A stretch of DNA of 64,000 nt from an uncultured Collinsella sp. (GCA_900754525.1 CAAEDE010000005.1:9757-73756), one strand, 5' to 3'; positions 41,879 to 51,425 are shown, counted from the stretch's first letter. Translations and numbers: made by a program. The notes: generated from the sequence alone by a model not told the origin.

Positions 41879-43222
41879 CTAGTTCGCCATAACGCCTTCG
41901 GTCCAGGCCTCGACGTCCTCGATGCGCAGGACGTTGGCGACCTCGGCCACGCAGTCGACGCTGGCAAGCTCGGCGGCGGCAGCCTGGACGTCCTTCTCGA
42001 GCGCGCGGTGCGTCAGGAAGATGACCGAGCAGACATCGCTGGCGTCCGACTTGCCGTCCTCGACCTGGTTGATAAGCGAGATCGAGATGCTGTGCTTGGC
42101 AAAGATGTCGACCGTCTCGGACAGGGCGCCCACGCGGTCGGCGACCTTCAGGCGCACATAGTACTTGGTCTGGAGCTCGTCCATGGGCTTAAAGGCGAGG
42201 TTGTGACCATAGGGCTCAATCTCGGGCAACGGAGCCACGCCGCGGCTGATCTGCTCGGAGAGCGACAGGATATCGCCCACGACGGCGCTCGCGGTGGGGA
42301 AGGAGCCTGCGCCCGCGCCGTAGAACATGGTCTCGCCCACGGCGTCGCCTACCACGTAGACAGCGTTCATGGCGCCGTTGACCTTGGCAAGCATGTGGTC
42401 GGCGGGGATCAGCGTGGGGTGCACGCGGACGTCGACGCCGGCGTCGGTGTTGCGGGCGATGCCCAGCAGCTTAATGGTGTAGCCGAGCTCGCGGGCCTGG
42501 GCGATGTCCTCGGCGCCGATGGTACGGATACCCTGCTGGTACACATCGTCGGTGGTAACGCGGGTGCCAAAACCGATGGAGGCGAGGATTGCCGTCTTGC
42601 TGGCGGCATCGAAGCCGTCGACGTCGGCGGACGGGTCGGCCTCGGCATAGCCCTTGGCCTGCGCGTCGGCAAGCACGTCGGCGTAATCGGCGCCCTCGGC
42701 GTCCATGCGCGACAGGATATAGTTGGTGGTACCGTTAAGGATGCCGGCGATGGTCAAGATCTTGTTACCCACCAGGTCGTGCTCGAGCGTGCTGACAATG
42801 GGGATGCCACCGCCGCAGCTGGCCTCGCACTTAATCTGCACGCCGCACGCGCGCGCCTTCTCGGCGAGCGTCTCGACATGACGGCCCAGCAGGGCCTTGT
42901 TGGCAGAGACGACGTGCTTGCCGTTCTCGAAGGCGGTGGTGAAGATTTCGGTCGCGGGGTGCTCGCCGCCGATGAGCTCGACGACGATATCGACGGCGGG
43001 GTCGGTGACGACGTCGTGCCAGTCGCTCGTAAAGGCCTCGCGCACAATGCCGGCGGCTTCGGCCTGCTCCCAGGCAAGCGCGCAGGCGCGGGTCAGCTTA
43101 AGGTCGATGCCGTAGGCGGCCAGGTACTCATCGTGGTGGCTCTTGATCAGACGGGCCACGCCGCCGCCGACGGTTCCAAGACCGATCAGACCGACGTTCA
43201 CGGTGCGCAGGGGTTCGCTCAT
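41879..43222 (-). CDS. hom: Homoserine dehydrogenase
   Basis: A 447-residue NAD(P)-dependent enzyme that makes homoserine from aspartate semialdehyde, on the path to threonine and methionine. Motifs: GLIGLGTVGGGVA (12-24), SANKALLGRH, KCEASCGGGIPI, GILNGTTNYIL and DVDGFDAASKTAILA. The C-terminal part (about 360-435, YYVRLKVADRVGALSETVDI) is an ACT domain, so feedback inhibition by threonine is likely. AAGGAG lies 6 bases before the ATG. It is a single gene with its own terminator and a divergent 250-base spacer to the amino acid importer operon. Confidence 0.95.
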   Translation of the reverse strand: MSEPLRTVNVGLIGLGTVGGGVARLIKSHHDEYLAAYGIDLKLTRACALAWEQAEAAGIVREAFTSDWHDVVTDPAVDIVVELIGGEHPATEIFTTAFENGKHVVSANKALLGRHVETLAEKARACGVQIKCEASCGGGIPIVSTLEHDLVGNKILTIAGILNGTTNYILSRMDAEGADYADVLADAQAKGYAEADPSADVDGFDAASKTAILASIGFGTRVTTDDVYQQGIRTIGAEDIAQARELGYTIKLLGIARNTDAGVDVRVHPTLIPADHMLAKVNGAMNAVYVVGDAVGETMFYGAGAGSFPTASAVVGDILSLSEQISRGVAPLPEIEPYGHNLAFKPMDELQTKYYVRLKVADRVGALSETVDIFAKHSISISLINQVEDGKSDASDVCSVIFLTHRALEKDVQAAAAELASVDCVAEVANVLRIEDVEAWTEGVMAN

Positions 43223-43472
43223 AGATAGCTCCTTCGTGCATCTTATGGATGGATTAACCGCTTAAAGGTTGAGTGCATTCTAGCGTGAACCGAGGGCGCG
43301 TGCTCGCCAGGCAACAGGAGTCGCACAAAACGGCACCCCCGAAACGCTGCGGAAACATTGGAAACATGCTCGCTACAAACGGAACTCCGTAACAAACTGT
43401 CAACGTTTGCACCATAAGGTTTGCCCTGTACCGCAAGACGGCCGCACCGCGGCCAGCGAAAAGGGGGACACC

Positions 43473-44639
43473 ATGTTCAACATCAACAGCACGCTCAGCC
43501 GTAGGAACTTTCTCGCCGGCGCCGCGGCGCTCGGCAGCACCGTCGCGCTCGCCGGTTGCTCGTCGGGTGGCTCGGACAGCGGCTCCGCCGATGACGGCAA
43601 GACCTTCAAGATCGGTGTCATCGGCCCTCTGACCGGCGCTGCGGCAACCTATGGCGTTTCGGCCGAGAAGGGTGCCAAGCTCGCCGCTAAGGATTTCTCG
43701 ACCAAGGACCTCAAACTCTCGCTTAAGTCCGAGGATGACGTCGCCGACGGCGAGAAGGCTATCAACGCCTTCAATACCCTGTGCGAGTGGGGCATGCAGG
43801 CGCTCGTCGGTCCGGTCACCACCGGTGCTGCCGTCGCTGTCTCGGGCGAGATTGCCGACGACATGCTCATGGTCACGCCCTCGGCCTCGTCACTCGACGT
43901 CACCAAGGATAAGACCACGGTCTTTCAGGTTTGCTTCACCGATCCCACCATGGGCGCCAGCGCCGCAAAGTTCTTGGCCGAGAAGTACGCGGATGCCAAG
44001 ATCGCCCTGTTCTACAATTCCGGCGATACGTATAGCTCGGGCGTTGCCGACGCTTTTGCCGAGCAGGCCAAGGAGTCCAAACTTGATATCGTCGATACCG
44101 AGACCTTTAAGGACGATTCCTCCACGAGCTTTACCAACCAGCTCACCAAGGCCAAGGAGGCCGGCGCCACGCTCATCTTTGCGCCGATCTACTACACGCC
44201 GGCGTCCGTTTTGCTCAAGAACGCCAAGGACATGGGCTACGACATGACGCTCATGGGTACCGACGGCATGGACGGCCTGCTCTCTGTGGAGGGCTTCGAT
44301 ACCTCTCTTGCCGAGGGCGTACTGCTTATGACCCCGTTCTCTGCCGACGACGAGAAGAATGCCGACTTCGTCAAGGCATATAAGGACGCCTACGACGAGA
44401 CGCCTAACCAGTTTGCCGCCGACGCCTACGATTGCGTCCACGCCATCGCCGAGGCCACCGACAAGGCAGACATCGACATTACGGCCGACGGCGCCGACAT
44501 TGCCGGCGACCTTGCCAAGGCCATGCGCAAGATCAAGATCGACGGCCTGACCGGCGAGCTAACGTGGAATGACGAAGGTCAGGTCGAAAAGCCTGCTACG
44601 GCCTATGTGATTCAGGACGGTAAGTACATCGCCGCCTAA
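43473..44639 (+). CDS. livJ: Branched-chain amino acid ABC binding lipoprotein (first copy)
   Basis: A 388-residue extracytoplasmic solute-binding lipoprotein of the LivJ group. A twin-Arg-like RR at 10-11 precedes the hydrophobic stretch and lipobox LAGC (C29). The mature part has FKIGVIGPLTGAAATYG, LVGPVTTGAAVAV, MVTPSASS and LIFAPIYYTPASVLLKN. Leu/Ile/Val is the likely ligand by family. AAGGGGG lies 5 bases before the ATG at 43473. It is followed by a close paralogue and by permease and ATPase genes, so both lipoproteins probably feed one transporter. Confidence 0.9.
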   Translation: MFNINSTLSRRNFLAGAAALGSTVALAGCSSGGSDSGSADDGKTFKIGVIGPLTGAAATYGVSAEKGAKLAAKDFSTKDLKLSLKSEDDVADGEKAINAFNTLCEWGMQALVGPVTTGAAVAVSGEIADDMLMVTPSASSLDVTKDKTTVFQVCFTDPTMGASAAKFLAEKYADAKIALFYNSGDTYSSGVADAFAEQAKESKLDIVDTETFKDDSSTSFTNQLTKAKEAGATLIFAPIYYTPASVLLKNAKDMGYDMTLMGTDGMDGLLSVEGFDTSLAEGVLLMTPFSADDEKNADFVKAYKDAYDETPNQFAADAYDCVHAIAEATDKADIDITADGADIAGDLAKAMRKIKIDGLTGELTWNDEGQVEKPATAYVIQDGKYIAA

Positions 44640-44909
44640 GTGCATATACATCGAGACCGGCGGGCCGTTTTATTCAGGGCAAGGACGCCTGTAACAGAAC
44701 GGAAACATTACTTTCACACAATAAAGTGGTTAAACTGCATAAACCGACATGAATACGCAGAATTATGGATAAATGGGCAAAACAAAAGAAAAGTTGAAAT
44801 AATCGCCACTTTTCTCAACTAAAGCGTCTACTATTTTGCGAACGCCGAACACGGCGAAGGATGGCCTGTCGGGTAACCGAAACCCGACGAGATTTGAGAG
44901 GAGAGCCGC
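44640..44909. promoter_or_regulatory. AT-rich spacer between the two binding-protein genes
   Basis: This 270-base stretch is much richer in A and T than its flanks. It holds an 8-bp hairpin (AGAAAAGT/ACTTTTCT, near 44790) and, just before the second lipoprotein gene, GTCGGGT/ACCCGAC with a 7-base loop. It likely carries a promoter for the second copy and permease genes. I find no convincing -35/-10 pair and no gene. Confidence 0.4.
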
Positions 44910-46097
44910 ATGTCGAGCCTCACCGGTAAGTCATTGAACCCTGTTATGAATCGCAGGAGCGTTATCGCGAGCGCAGCAGGTCTGGGGGCGATGTCCATTC
45001 TAGCTGGCTGCTCCTCCAACGGCGGCGACAGCGGTTCCGCGTCGGGCGACGCTTCGTTTAAGATCGGCACCATCGGCCCGCTGACCGGCGCCAACGCGTC
45101 CTACGGCAAGTCCGTTACACAGGCTGTCGAGCTTGGCTGCAAGGATTTCTCGACTAAGGAGCTGCCGCTTGTCAGCAAGGCCGAGGACGACCAGGCTGAC
45201 GGCGAGAAGGCCGTCAACGCCTTCAACACCCTGCTCGACTGGGGCATGCAGGCCCTTGTCGGTCCGACCACCACGGGTGCGTCGGTCGCCGTTGCTGCTG
45301 AGTGCGGTAACGACCCCGAGACGTTCATGATTACCCCGTCCGCGTCCTCCGAGGACGTTACCAAGGGCAAGGATTGCGTCTTCCAGGTTTGCTTCACCGA
45401 CCCCAACCAGGGTGTCAACGCTGCCAAGTTCCTGGCGCAGAAGTATGCGGACGAGAAGTTCGTGCTGTTCTATAACTCCGGCGACGCCTATTCTTCGGGC
45501 ATCGCAGATTCCTTTAAGGCCCAGGCCGCTGAGTCCAAGCTCGAGATTGTTGACGAGGAGACCTTTAAGGACGACTCCGCCACGAGCTTTACCAACCAGC
45601 TGACCAAGGCCAAGCAGGCTGGCGCCACCATGATCTTTGCGCCGATCTACTACACACCGGCGTCCGTCCTGCTCAAGAACGCCAAGGACATGGGCTACGA
45701 CGTCAAGATGATGGGCTGCGACGGCATGGACGGTATCCTGGGCGTTGAGGGCTTCGATACCTCTCTTGCCGAGGGTCTGCTGCTCATGACCCCGTTCTCC
45801 GCCGACGACGAGAAGAACGCCGACTTCGTCAACGCTTACAAAGATAAGTACGGCGATACCCCCGACCAGTTTGCCGCCGACGCCTACGACGGCGTGCATG
45901 CTGTGGTCGAGGCTCTCAAGGAGGCCGGCCTGGGTGTCGACGCCGACCCCACCGAGGTTGCCGAGAAGCTTCCCGAGGCTATGCGCAACATTACTGTTGA
46001 CGGCCTGACTGGCAAGCTCTCCTGGAACGACAAGGGCCAGGTCCAGAAGGACCCGACGGCGTACGTCATTACCGACGGCAAGTACGTACAGGCCTAA
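44910..46097 (+). CDS. Branched-chain amino acid ABC binding lipoprotein (second copy)
   Basis: A 395-residue paralogue of the preceding lipoprotein, with RR at 15-16 and lipobox LAGC (C34). Long stretches are identical to the first copy (for instance YYTPASVLLKNAKDMGYD and LLMTPFSADDEKNADFV), while the N-terminal mature region differs more (ECGNDPETFM is an insertion absent from copy 1). This indicates tandem duplication. GAGAGGAGAG precedes the ATG. It lies 139 bases before the permease gene livH. Distinct ligand preference or expression of the two copies is likely but not shown by the sequence. Confidence 0.9.
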   Translation: MSSLTGKSLNPVMNRRSVIASAAGLGAMSILAGCSSNGGDSGSASGDASFKIGTIGPLTGANASYGKSVTQAVELGCKDFSTKELPLVSKAEDDQADGEKAVNAFNTLLDWGMQALVGPTTTGASVAVAAECGNDPETFMITPSASSEDVTKGKDCVFQVCFTDPNQGVNAAKFLAQKYADEKFVLFYNSGDAYSSGIADSFKAQAAESKLEIVDEETFKDDSATSFTNQLTKAKQAGATMIFAPIYYTPASVLLKNAKDMGYDVKMMGCDGMDGILGVEGFDTSLAEGLLLMTPFSADDEKNADFVNAYKDKYGDTPDQFAADAYDGVHAVVEALKEAGLGVDADPTEVAEKLPEAMRNITVDGLTGKLSWNDKGQVQKDPTAYVITDGKYVQA

Positions 46098-46236
46098 TAG
46101 GCCGCCTTACATAGAGCGGTTTTGATCCCAAGCAGGGGAGGTTTTGGCCTTCCCTGCTTGCTTGGTATCTAGGGACGATGTAACGTCCCTGTTTCATACA
46201 TCAACTGGAAACCTATTCGAAAGGGGGATGTGGAAC

Positions 46237-47118
46237 ATGACGGTCTTTATCCAATACCTGGTCAACGGCCTGTCCATGGGCAGCGTCTACGCCATCATCG
46301 CGTTGGGCTACACCATGGTCTACGGTATCGCCAAGATGCTGAACTTCGCTCACGGCGACGTCATCATGGTCGGTGCCTATGTCTCGTTCTGTGCCACGTC
46401 GTATCTCGGCCTCCCGGGCTGGGCATCTGTAATTCTTTCTTGTGTGGTCTGTACCGTTCTCGGTGTTCTCATCGAAGGTCTGGCATACAAGCCGCTGCGC
46501 CAGGCGGGTCCGCTGGCCGTTCTGATTACGGCTATCGGTGTGTCCTACTTCCTGCAGAATGCCGCACAGCTTCTGTGGGGCGCCACGCCCAAGAACTTTA
46601 CTTCGCTCGTCACCTTCCAGGTGCCGGAGTTCTTGGCCAAGTTCAACGTAAGCGCCGTCTCGCTCGTCACCATCGTCGCCTGCCTGGTTATCATGGCCGG
46701 TCTGATGTTCTTTACAGGTAAGACCAAGATGGGCAAAGCCATGCGCGCCGTGTCCGAGGACAAGGCCGCCGCTCAGCTCATGGGAATCAACGTCAACCGC
46801 ACCATCTCGATGACGTTCGCCATCGGCTCTGCCCTTGCCGCCATCGCCGGCGTGCTGCTGTGCTCCTACTCGCCGGTGCTGCAGCCCACGACGGGCGCTA
46901 TGCCTGGCATCAAGGCTTTCGACGCCGCCGTCTTCGGCGGTATCGGCTCCATCCCCGGTGCCTTTGTCGGTGGCATTCTCATCGGCATCATCGAGGCGAT
47001 GGCGCAGGCCTACATTTCCACGAGCCTTGCCAACTCCATTGTCTTTGGTGTTTTGATCATCGTCCTGCTCGTCAAGCCTGCCGGCCTCTTGGGCAAGTAC
47101 GTCCCCGAGAAGGTGTAG
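46237..47118 (+). CDS. livH: Branched-chain amino acid ABC permease LivH
   Basis: A 293-residue permease with about eight helices. QYLVNGLSMGSVYAIIALGY, NFAHGDVIMVGAY and GVLLCSYSPVLQPTTGAMPG with KAFDAAVFGGIGSIPGAFVG are LivH hallmarks. It forms the membrane channel with LivM. The ATG at 46237 is 9 bases from AAGGGGG, better than an ATG at 46228 that touches the site. livM begins at its stop codon. Confidence 0.93.
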   Translation: MTVFIQYLVNGLSMGSVYAIIALGYTMVYGIAKMLNFAHGDVIMVGAYVSFCATSYLGLPGWASVILSCVVCTVLGVLIEGLAYKPLRQAGPLAVLITAIGVSYFLQNAAQLLWGATPKNFTSLVTFQVPEFLAKFNVSAVSLVTIVACLVIMAGLMFFTGKTKMGKAMRAVSEDKAAAQLMGINVNRTISMTFAIGSALAAIAGVLLCSYSPVLQPTTGAMPGIKAFDAAVFGGIGSIPGAFVGGILIGIIEAMAQAYISTSLANSIVFGVLIIVLLVKPAGLLGKYVPEKV

Positions 47119-48207
47119 GTGAGCGTTATGAAGTTTCTTAAAGACAAGCAGACGCGTCACGACTTTGTTACGTATGCCATGTGCATCGTGGCGTTCGCCA
47201 TCGTGTTCTTTATGCAGTCTAACCACATGATTCCGCGCATGATCGCCGGTCAGCTGGTTCCCATTACGGCCTACATCGTCATGGCTATCTCCCTTAACCT
47301 CGTCGTCGGCATCGCGGGCGACTTGTCGCTGGGCCATGCGGGCTTTATGAGTGTCGGTGCCTACACGGGCATCGTCACCGCCGTCGCGCTGGAGAGCGCT
47401 GTTCCCTCCGATCCGGTGCGCCTTATCATCAGTATCGTGGTCGGCGCCATCGCTGCCGCTATCCTGGGCTTCTTGATTGGCATCCCGGTTCTTCGCCTGA
47501 GCGGCGATTACCTGGCTATCGTGACGCTGGCCTTTGGCGAGATTATCAAGGAGATCGTCACTTGCCTTATCGTGGGTGTCGACTCGCGCGGCCTGCACGT
47601 GATCTTTAACATCACGGGCAACTCTACGATCGACGACCTGCACCTGCTCGAGGACGGCACCGCCATCATCAAGGGCGCCCAGGGCGCCTCGGGCGTGTCG
47701 ACGTACTCGACCTTCCTCGCCGGTGCCATCCTGGTCATGGTCGCACTCGTGATCGTGCTCAACCTGGTTCGCAGCCGTACCGGTCGTGCCATTATGGCCG
47801 TGCGCGACAACAAGATTGCAGCCGAGTCCGTGGGCATCTCCGTCACCCAGTACCGCATGATCGCGTTCGTGGTTTCCGCTGCCCTCGCCGGTGCTGCCGG
47901 AGCCCTCTTCGGCGGTAACTTCTCGCAGCTCTCCGCCACCAAGTTTGACTTCAACACGTCCATCCTCATCCTGGTGTTCGTGGTCCTGGGCGGTCTGGGC
48001 AATATGCGCGGCTCCGTTATCGCGGCGGCGTTGCTCACGGTACTTCCCGAGCTGCTCCGTCAGTTCTCGGACTACCGCATGCTCATCTACGCTATCGTGC
48101 TGATCCTGGTCATGATCTTTACCAACAACCCGCAGCTCAAGGCGTTCTTCGGTCGCGTCAAGGACCGCTTTGCTCCCAAGAAGGAGGTGGCAGCCGATGC
48201 CCAGTAA
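47119..48207 (+). CDS. livM: Branched-chain amino acid ABC permease LivM
   Basis: A 362-residue permease with about nine or ten helices. ISLNLVVGIAGDLSLGHAGF, RLSGDYLAIVTLAFGEIIKE and GGLGNMRGSVIAAALL are typical of LivM. I use a GTG at 47119 directly after the livH stop, with GAGAAGG 5 bases upstream; an ATG three codons further (47128) is also possible. Its end overlaps livG by 11 bases, so the operon is tightly coupled. Confidence 0.92.
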   Translation: MSVMKFLKDKQTRHDFVTYAMCIVAFAIVFFMQSNHMIPRMIAGQLVPITAYIVMAISLNLVVGIAGDLSLGHAGFMSVGAYTGIVTAVALESAVPSDPVRLIISIVVGAIAAAILGFLIGIPVLRLSGDYLAIVTLAFGEIIKEIVTCLIVGVDSRGLHVIFNITGNSTIDDLHLLEDGTAIIKGAQGASGVSTYSTFLAGAILVMVALVIVLNLVRSRTGRAIMAVRDNKIAAESVGISVTQYRMIAFVVSAALAGAAGALFGGNFSQLSATKFDFNTSILILVFVVLGGLGNMRGSVIAAALLTVLPELLRQFSDYRMLIYAIVLILVMIFTNNPQLKAFFGRVKDRFAPKKEVAADAQ

Positions 48208-49057
48208 ATTTGAGTTCAACAAGGGCAAGATGGTCCCGTATCCTTCTGGCGCCATCGTTCCCGATCGTGACCTGGGCGAGCGCCCGGCACTCGAGTGCAT
48301 CCACCTGGGCATTGAGTTCGGTGGCCTTAAGGCGGTCGACGACTTTAGCCTGACTATCGGCAAGACCGAGATTGCCGGTCTGATCGGTCCCAACGGCGCC
48401 GGTAAGACCACGGTTTTCAACCTGCTCACCAAGGTGTATCAGCCCACACACGGCACCATCCTGCTCGATGGCGAGGACACCTCGGGCAAGTCGGTCTATC
48501 AGGTCAACCGCATGGGTATTGCCCGTACATTCCAGAACATTCGCCTGTTCAACACCATGACGGTGGAGGATAACGTTAAGGTCGGCCTGCACAACCAGGA
48601 GCGTTATTCCGGCTTTGAGGGCGTGCTGCGCCTGCCGACGTATTGGAAGCACGAGAAGGCCGCCCACGAGCGCGCCATGGAGCTGCTGTCCATCTTTGAT
48701 ATGGAGCATCTGGCAAACGAGCAGGCCGGATCGCTGCCTTACGGCGCTCAGCGTCGTCTGGAGATCGTCCGCGCGCTTGCCACCAACCCCAAGCTACTGC
48801 TGCTCGACGAGCCTGCTGCCGGCATGAACCCGTCCGAGACCGCGGAGCTCATGGAGAACATCGTCAAGATTCGCGACACCTTTGGCATTGCCATCATGCT
48901 TATCGAGCATGATATGTCGCTCGTTATGAACATCTGCGAGGGCATCTGCGTGCTCAACTTTGGTAAGGTCATCGCCAAGGGCACGGCAGAGGAAATCCAG
49001 AACAACGACGCTGTTATTGAGGCATATCTGGGCAAGCAGGATAAGGGGGAGAACTAA
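48197..49057 (+). CDS. livG: Branched-chain amino acid ABC ATPase LivG
   Basis: A 286-residue ATPase. Walker A GPNGAGKT, the family signature GIARTFQNIRLFNTMTVEDN, an ABC signature that reads SLPYGAQRRLEI (LSxGQ replaced by LPYGAQ, normal for LivG), Walker B LLLLDEPAAGM and switch His EHDM. About 30 residues before the ATPase core are unusual in charge. AAGGAGG lies 9 bases before the ATG at 48197 inside livM. Confidence 0.93.
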   Translation: MPSKFEFNKGKMVPYPSGAIVPDRDLGERPALECIHLGIEFGGLKAVDDFSLTIGKTEIAGLIGPNGAGKTTVFNLLTKVYQPTHGTILLDGEDTSGKSVYQVNRMGIARTFQNIRLFNTMTVEDNVKVGLHNQERYSGFEGVLRLPTYWKHEKAAHERAMELLSIFDMEHLANEQAGSLPYGAQRRLEIVRALATNPKLLLLDEPAAGMNPSETAELMENIVKIRDTFGIAIMLIEHDMSLVMNICEGICVLNFGKVIAKGTAEEIQNNDAVIEAYLGKQDKGEN

Positions 49058-49771
49058 ATGGCAGAGCCGATGCTTTCCGTCTACAACATCAACGTCTGGT
49101 ACGGCGCTATCCACGCCATCAAGGACATTTCCTTTAACGTTAATGAGGGCGAGATCGTGGCCTTGATTGGTGCCAACGGTGCCGGCAAGTCCACAACGCT
49201 CAAGACCGTCTCGGGCCTGCTGCGTTCCAAGACCGGCTCCATTAAGTTTATGGGCGAGGACATTACCCATACGCCTGCCGACAAGCTGGTGGGAAAGGGC
49301 CTGGCTCAGGTCCCCGAGGGCCGTCGCGCCTTTTTGCAGATGACGGTCGAGGAGAACCTGGAGATGGGCGCCTATACACAGTCCAAGTCCACGGTGGCTC
49401 CGGGCCTGGAGCGCGTCTACGAGCAGTTCCCGCGCCTGAAGGAGCGCCGTCGCCAGGTCGCCGGCACCCTTTCGGGCGGCGAGCAGCAGATGCTCGTTAT
49501 GGGCCGCGCCCTTATGAGCAACCCCAAGCTGCTCATGCTCGACGAGCCTTCCATGGGCCTGGCGCCGATTCTGATTGAGCAGATCTTCCAGATTGTCGAG
49601 GACCTGCACAAGGCCGGCACCACGGTGCTTCTGGTCGAGCAAAACGCGCAGATGGCGCTTTCCATCGCCACACGCGGTTACGTGCTCGAGACCGGCAAGA
49701 TTACCATGACCGGCACCGGTCAAGAGCTCCTGCACGACGATAACGTCCGCAAGGCTTACCTCGGAGGCTAG
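49058..49771 (+). CDS. livF: Branched-chain amino acid ABC ATPase LivF
   Basis: A 237-residue ATPase, the partner of LivG. Walker A GANGAGKS, ABC signature LSGGEQQ, Walker B LLMLDEPSMGL, switch His replaced by Gln in LVEQNA as usual for LivF. The ATG follows the livG stop codon directly. A strong terminator follows. Confidence 0.94.
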   Translation: MAEPMLSVYNINVWYGAIHAIKDISFNVNEGEIVALIGANGAGKSTTLKTVSGLLRSKTGSIKFMGEDITHTPADKLVGKGLAQVPEGRRAFLQMTVEENLEMGAYTQSKSTVAPGLERVYEQFPRLKERRRQVAGTLSGGEQQMLVMGRALMSNPKLLMLDEPSMGLAPILIEQIFQIVEDLHKAGTTVLLVEQNAQMALSIATRGYVLETGKITMTGTGQELLHDDNVRKAYLGG

Positions 49772-49784
49772 TCCATAAAATAAA

Positions 49785-49820
49785 GGGGGCGCTGACTATC
49801 CCAGTCAGCGCCCCCTTTTT
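49785..49820 (+). terminator. Terminator of the liv operon
   Basis: A perfect 12-bp stem (GGGGGCGCTGAC at 49785-49796 with GTCAGCGCCCCC at 49804-49815) followed by five T. Confidence 0.92.
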
Positions 49821-49888
49821 AGTTGCGGTGAAATAGGGACTAAATGGGGGCGCTAGACGCCAAAACAGTCCCTATTCCACCGCAACTT
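49821..49888. repeat. 68-base palindromic element between livF and cutC
   Basis: AGTTGCGGTGAAATAGGGAC(T) at 49821-49841 and its reverse complement at 49867-49887 match at 20 of 21 positions. The loop (about 25 bases) contains GGGGGCGCTAGACGCC. It lies between the liv terminator and cutC and lacks a T run, so it is not a simple terminator; a REP-like or mobile element is possible. Confidence 0.6.
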
Positions 49889-49946
49889 CATGGGGATGTG
49901 TGACAATGCCCGTCGGAAAACATCTGCTGTCTTTGGGGGTCTATCT

Positions 49947-50624
49947 ATGCTGTACGAGTTTTGTGCCGAGAACTTTGAGCGGGTGCCGGCAGCTATCGAT
50001 GCCGGTGCAAAGCGCATCGAGCTGTGCGACAACCTTACCGTCGGTGGCACTACACCCTCGGCCGGTGTTATCAGCGCTACAGTCAGCTATGCTCACGAGC
50101 ATGACGCGCGAGTGATGTGCATGATTCGCCCGCGTGGCGGTGACTTTCATTACAACCAAGACGAGCTGCGCATGATGGAGATGGACCTGGGCCTTGCCGT
50201 AAGCGCCGGCGTTGACGGCTTGGTCTTTGGCTGCTGCAAGCCCTGCGCTGGCGGATGGGCGCTCGACGAGCTTACGTTGGGCGCCCTCGTGATGGCCGCG
50301 GGCTGCGCGACCGAGGAATGCAAGCGTGAGTCCATCGACATCACCTTCCACATGGCGTTTGACCAGCTCTCGCCCGAGGCTCAACTCGATGCCGTCGACA
50401 CGCTTGCCGACTGCGGCGTTACGCGCATCCTGACGCATGGTGGCGCTGCCGGTACGCCGATCGAGGACAACTTCGAAAACCTGGCCCGCTTGATCGAGTA
50501 TGCGGGCGACCGCTTGACCATCCTTCCCGGCGGCGGCATTTCCACGGTCAACCGCGATACCGTGGCGGCGGCACTGGGCGTCTCCGAGCTCCATGGCACC
50601 AAGATTGTGCCGCTGGAGGTATAA
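49947..50624 (+). CDS. cutC: CutC family protein
   Basis: A 225-residue TIM-barrel protein. YEFCAENFERVPAAIDAGAK, RIELCDNLTVGGTTPSAG, MIRPRGGDFHYNQDE and ILTHGGA with GGGIS near the end are CutC hallmarks. The family was named for copper homeostasis in E. coli, but its biochemical role is not settled. GGGGG lies 8 bases before the ATG at 49947. The HIT-fold gene follows after 3 bases, so the two are co-transcribed. Confidence 0.9.
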   Translation: MLYEFCAENFERVPAAIDAGAKRIELCDNLTVGGTTPSAGVISATVSYAHEHDARVMCMIRPRGGDFHYNQDELRMMEMDLGLAVSAGVDGLVFGCCKPCAGGWALDELTLGALVMAAGCATEECKRESIDITFHMAFDQLSPEAQLDAVDTLADCGVTRILTHGGAAGTPIEDNFENLARLIEYAGDRLTILPGGGISTVNRDTVAAALGVSELHGTKIVPLEV

Positions 50625-50627
50625 CCC

Positions 50628-51425
50628 GTGGCGCTGGTATTTGACGTTCAGCAGGCGAACGGTAAGCCCGACGACAACCGTCGTCCCGGCACCGCGTGCC
50701 TCTTTTGCGATACAGAAGGGCTCACCGACATCATTCGCCGTGATGGCGATTGCATTTGGCTCGAGAATAAGTTCAAGACCCTGCGCGCCACCCGTCAAAC
50801 CGTGCTGATTGAGTCGGCCGATCACGATGCCGACCTGGTGACCTATGCGCCGGACGAGCTGCATCATGTTATGCGGTTTGCTCTGGATTGCTGGCAGCAG
50901 ATGATCGATTCGCAGCAGTATCGAAGCGTGCTCATGTACAAGAACAAGGGCCCGCTCTCGGGTGGCAGTCTGGTCCATCCGCATATGCAGATTGTGGGTC
51001 TGGAACAGGAGGACGGCTATGCGGCGCTGACCTCAGCCAACTTAGAAGGCATCAATGTCTGGCAACAGGGGAGAATCTCGGTCAACATCTCAACCGAACC
51101 GATTATGGGGTTCTTTGAGATCAACGTTTCAGCCCCGCAGGGAATCGCCGCCAGCGATGACACGAGAGACCAAGCCGAGACGGATCTCTTTGCCGATGCG
51201 ATTCAGGTGGCTCTGCGCTATATCCTAAACGAGCACCACGGTGGCCGTGCAGAGTCGTACAACTTGTTCTTCTATCACCTGAGCGGTCGGACCATTGCCA
51301 AGGGGCTGCCACGTTGGGTGGTATCGCCCTACTTCGTGGGCTATCGTCTGGCCCAGGTCAATGCCGAGACGACGCTCGATATCGATGCTGAGCGTCTGCG
51401 TGCGCATCTGGAAACGCTCGTATAG
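50628..51425 (+). CDS. HIT/GalT-fold protein (DUF4931-like)
   Basis: A 265-residue protein. CLFCDTEGLTDI at the N-terminus and SLVHPHMQIVGLEQ in the middle give the His-x-His core of galactose-1-phosphate uridylyltransferase-type HIT proteins, with the CxxC-like start seen in GalT relatives. The group (DUF4931) probably transfers or hydrolyses nucleotide phosphates; the substrate is unknown. It starts with GTG 3 bases after cutC. It ends 30 bases before the convergent transporter gene. Confidence 0.7.
   Translation: MALVFDVQQANGKPDDNRRPGTACLFCDTEGLTDIIRRDGDCIWLENKFKTLRATRQTVLIESADHDADLVTYAPDELHHVMRFALDCWQQMIDSQQYRSVLMYKNKGPLSGGSLVHPHMQIVGLEQEDGYAALTSANLEGINVWQQGRISVNISTEPIMGFFEINVSAPQGIAASDDTRDQAETDLFADAIQVALRYILNEHHGGRAESYNLFFYHLSGRTIAKGLPRWVVSPYFVGYRLAQVNAETTLDIDAERLRAHLETLV

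Noticed and set aside
46213..48432. 739-codon open frame on the minus strand
   Set aside because: Antisense to livH-livM and the livG start; composition (Asp/His/Gly rich) is that of a shadow frame.
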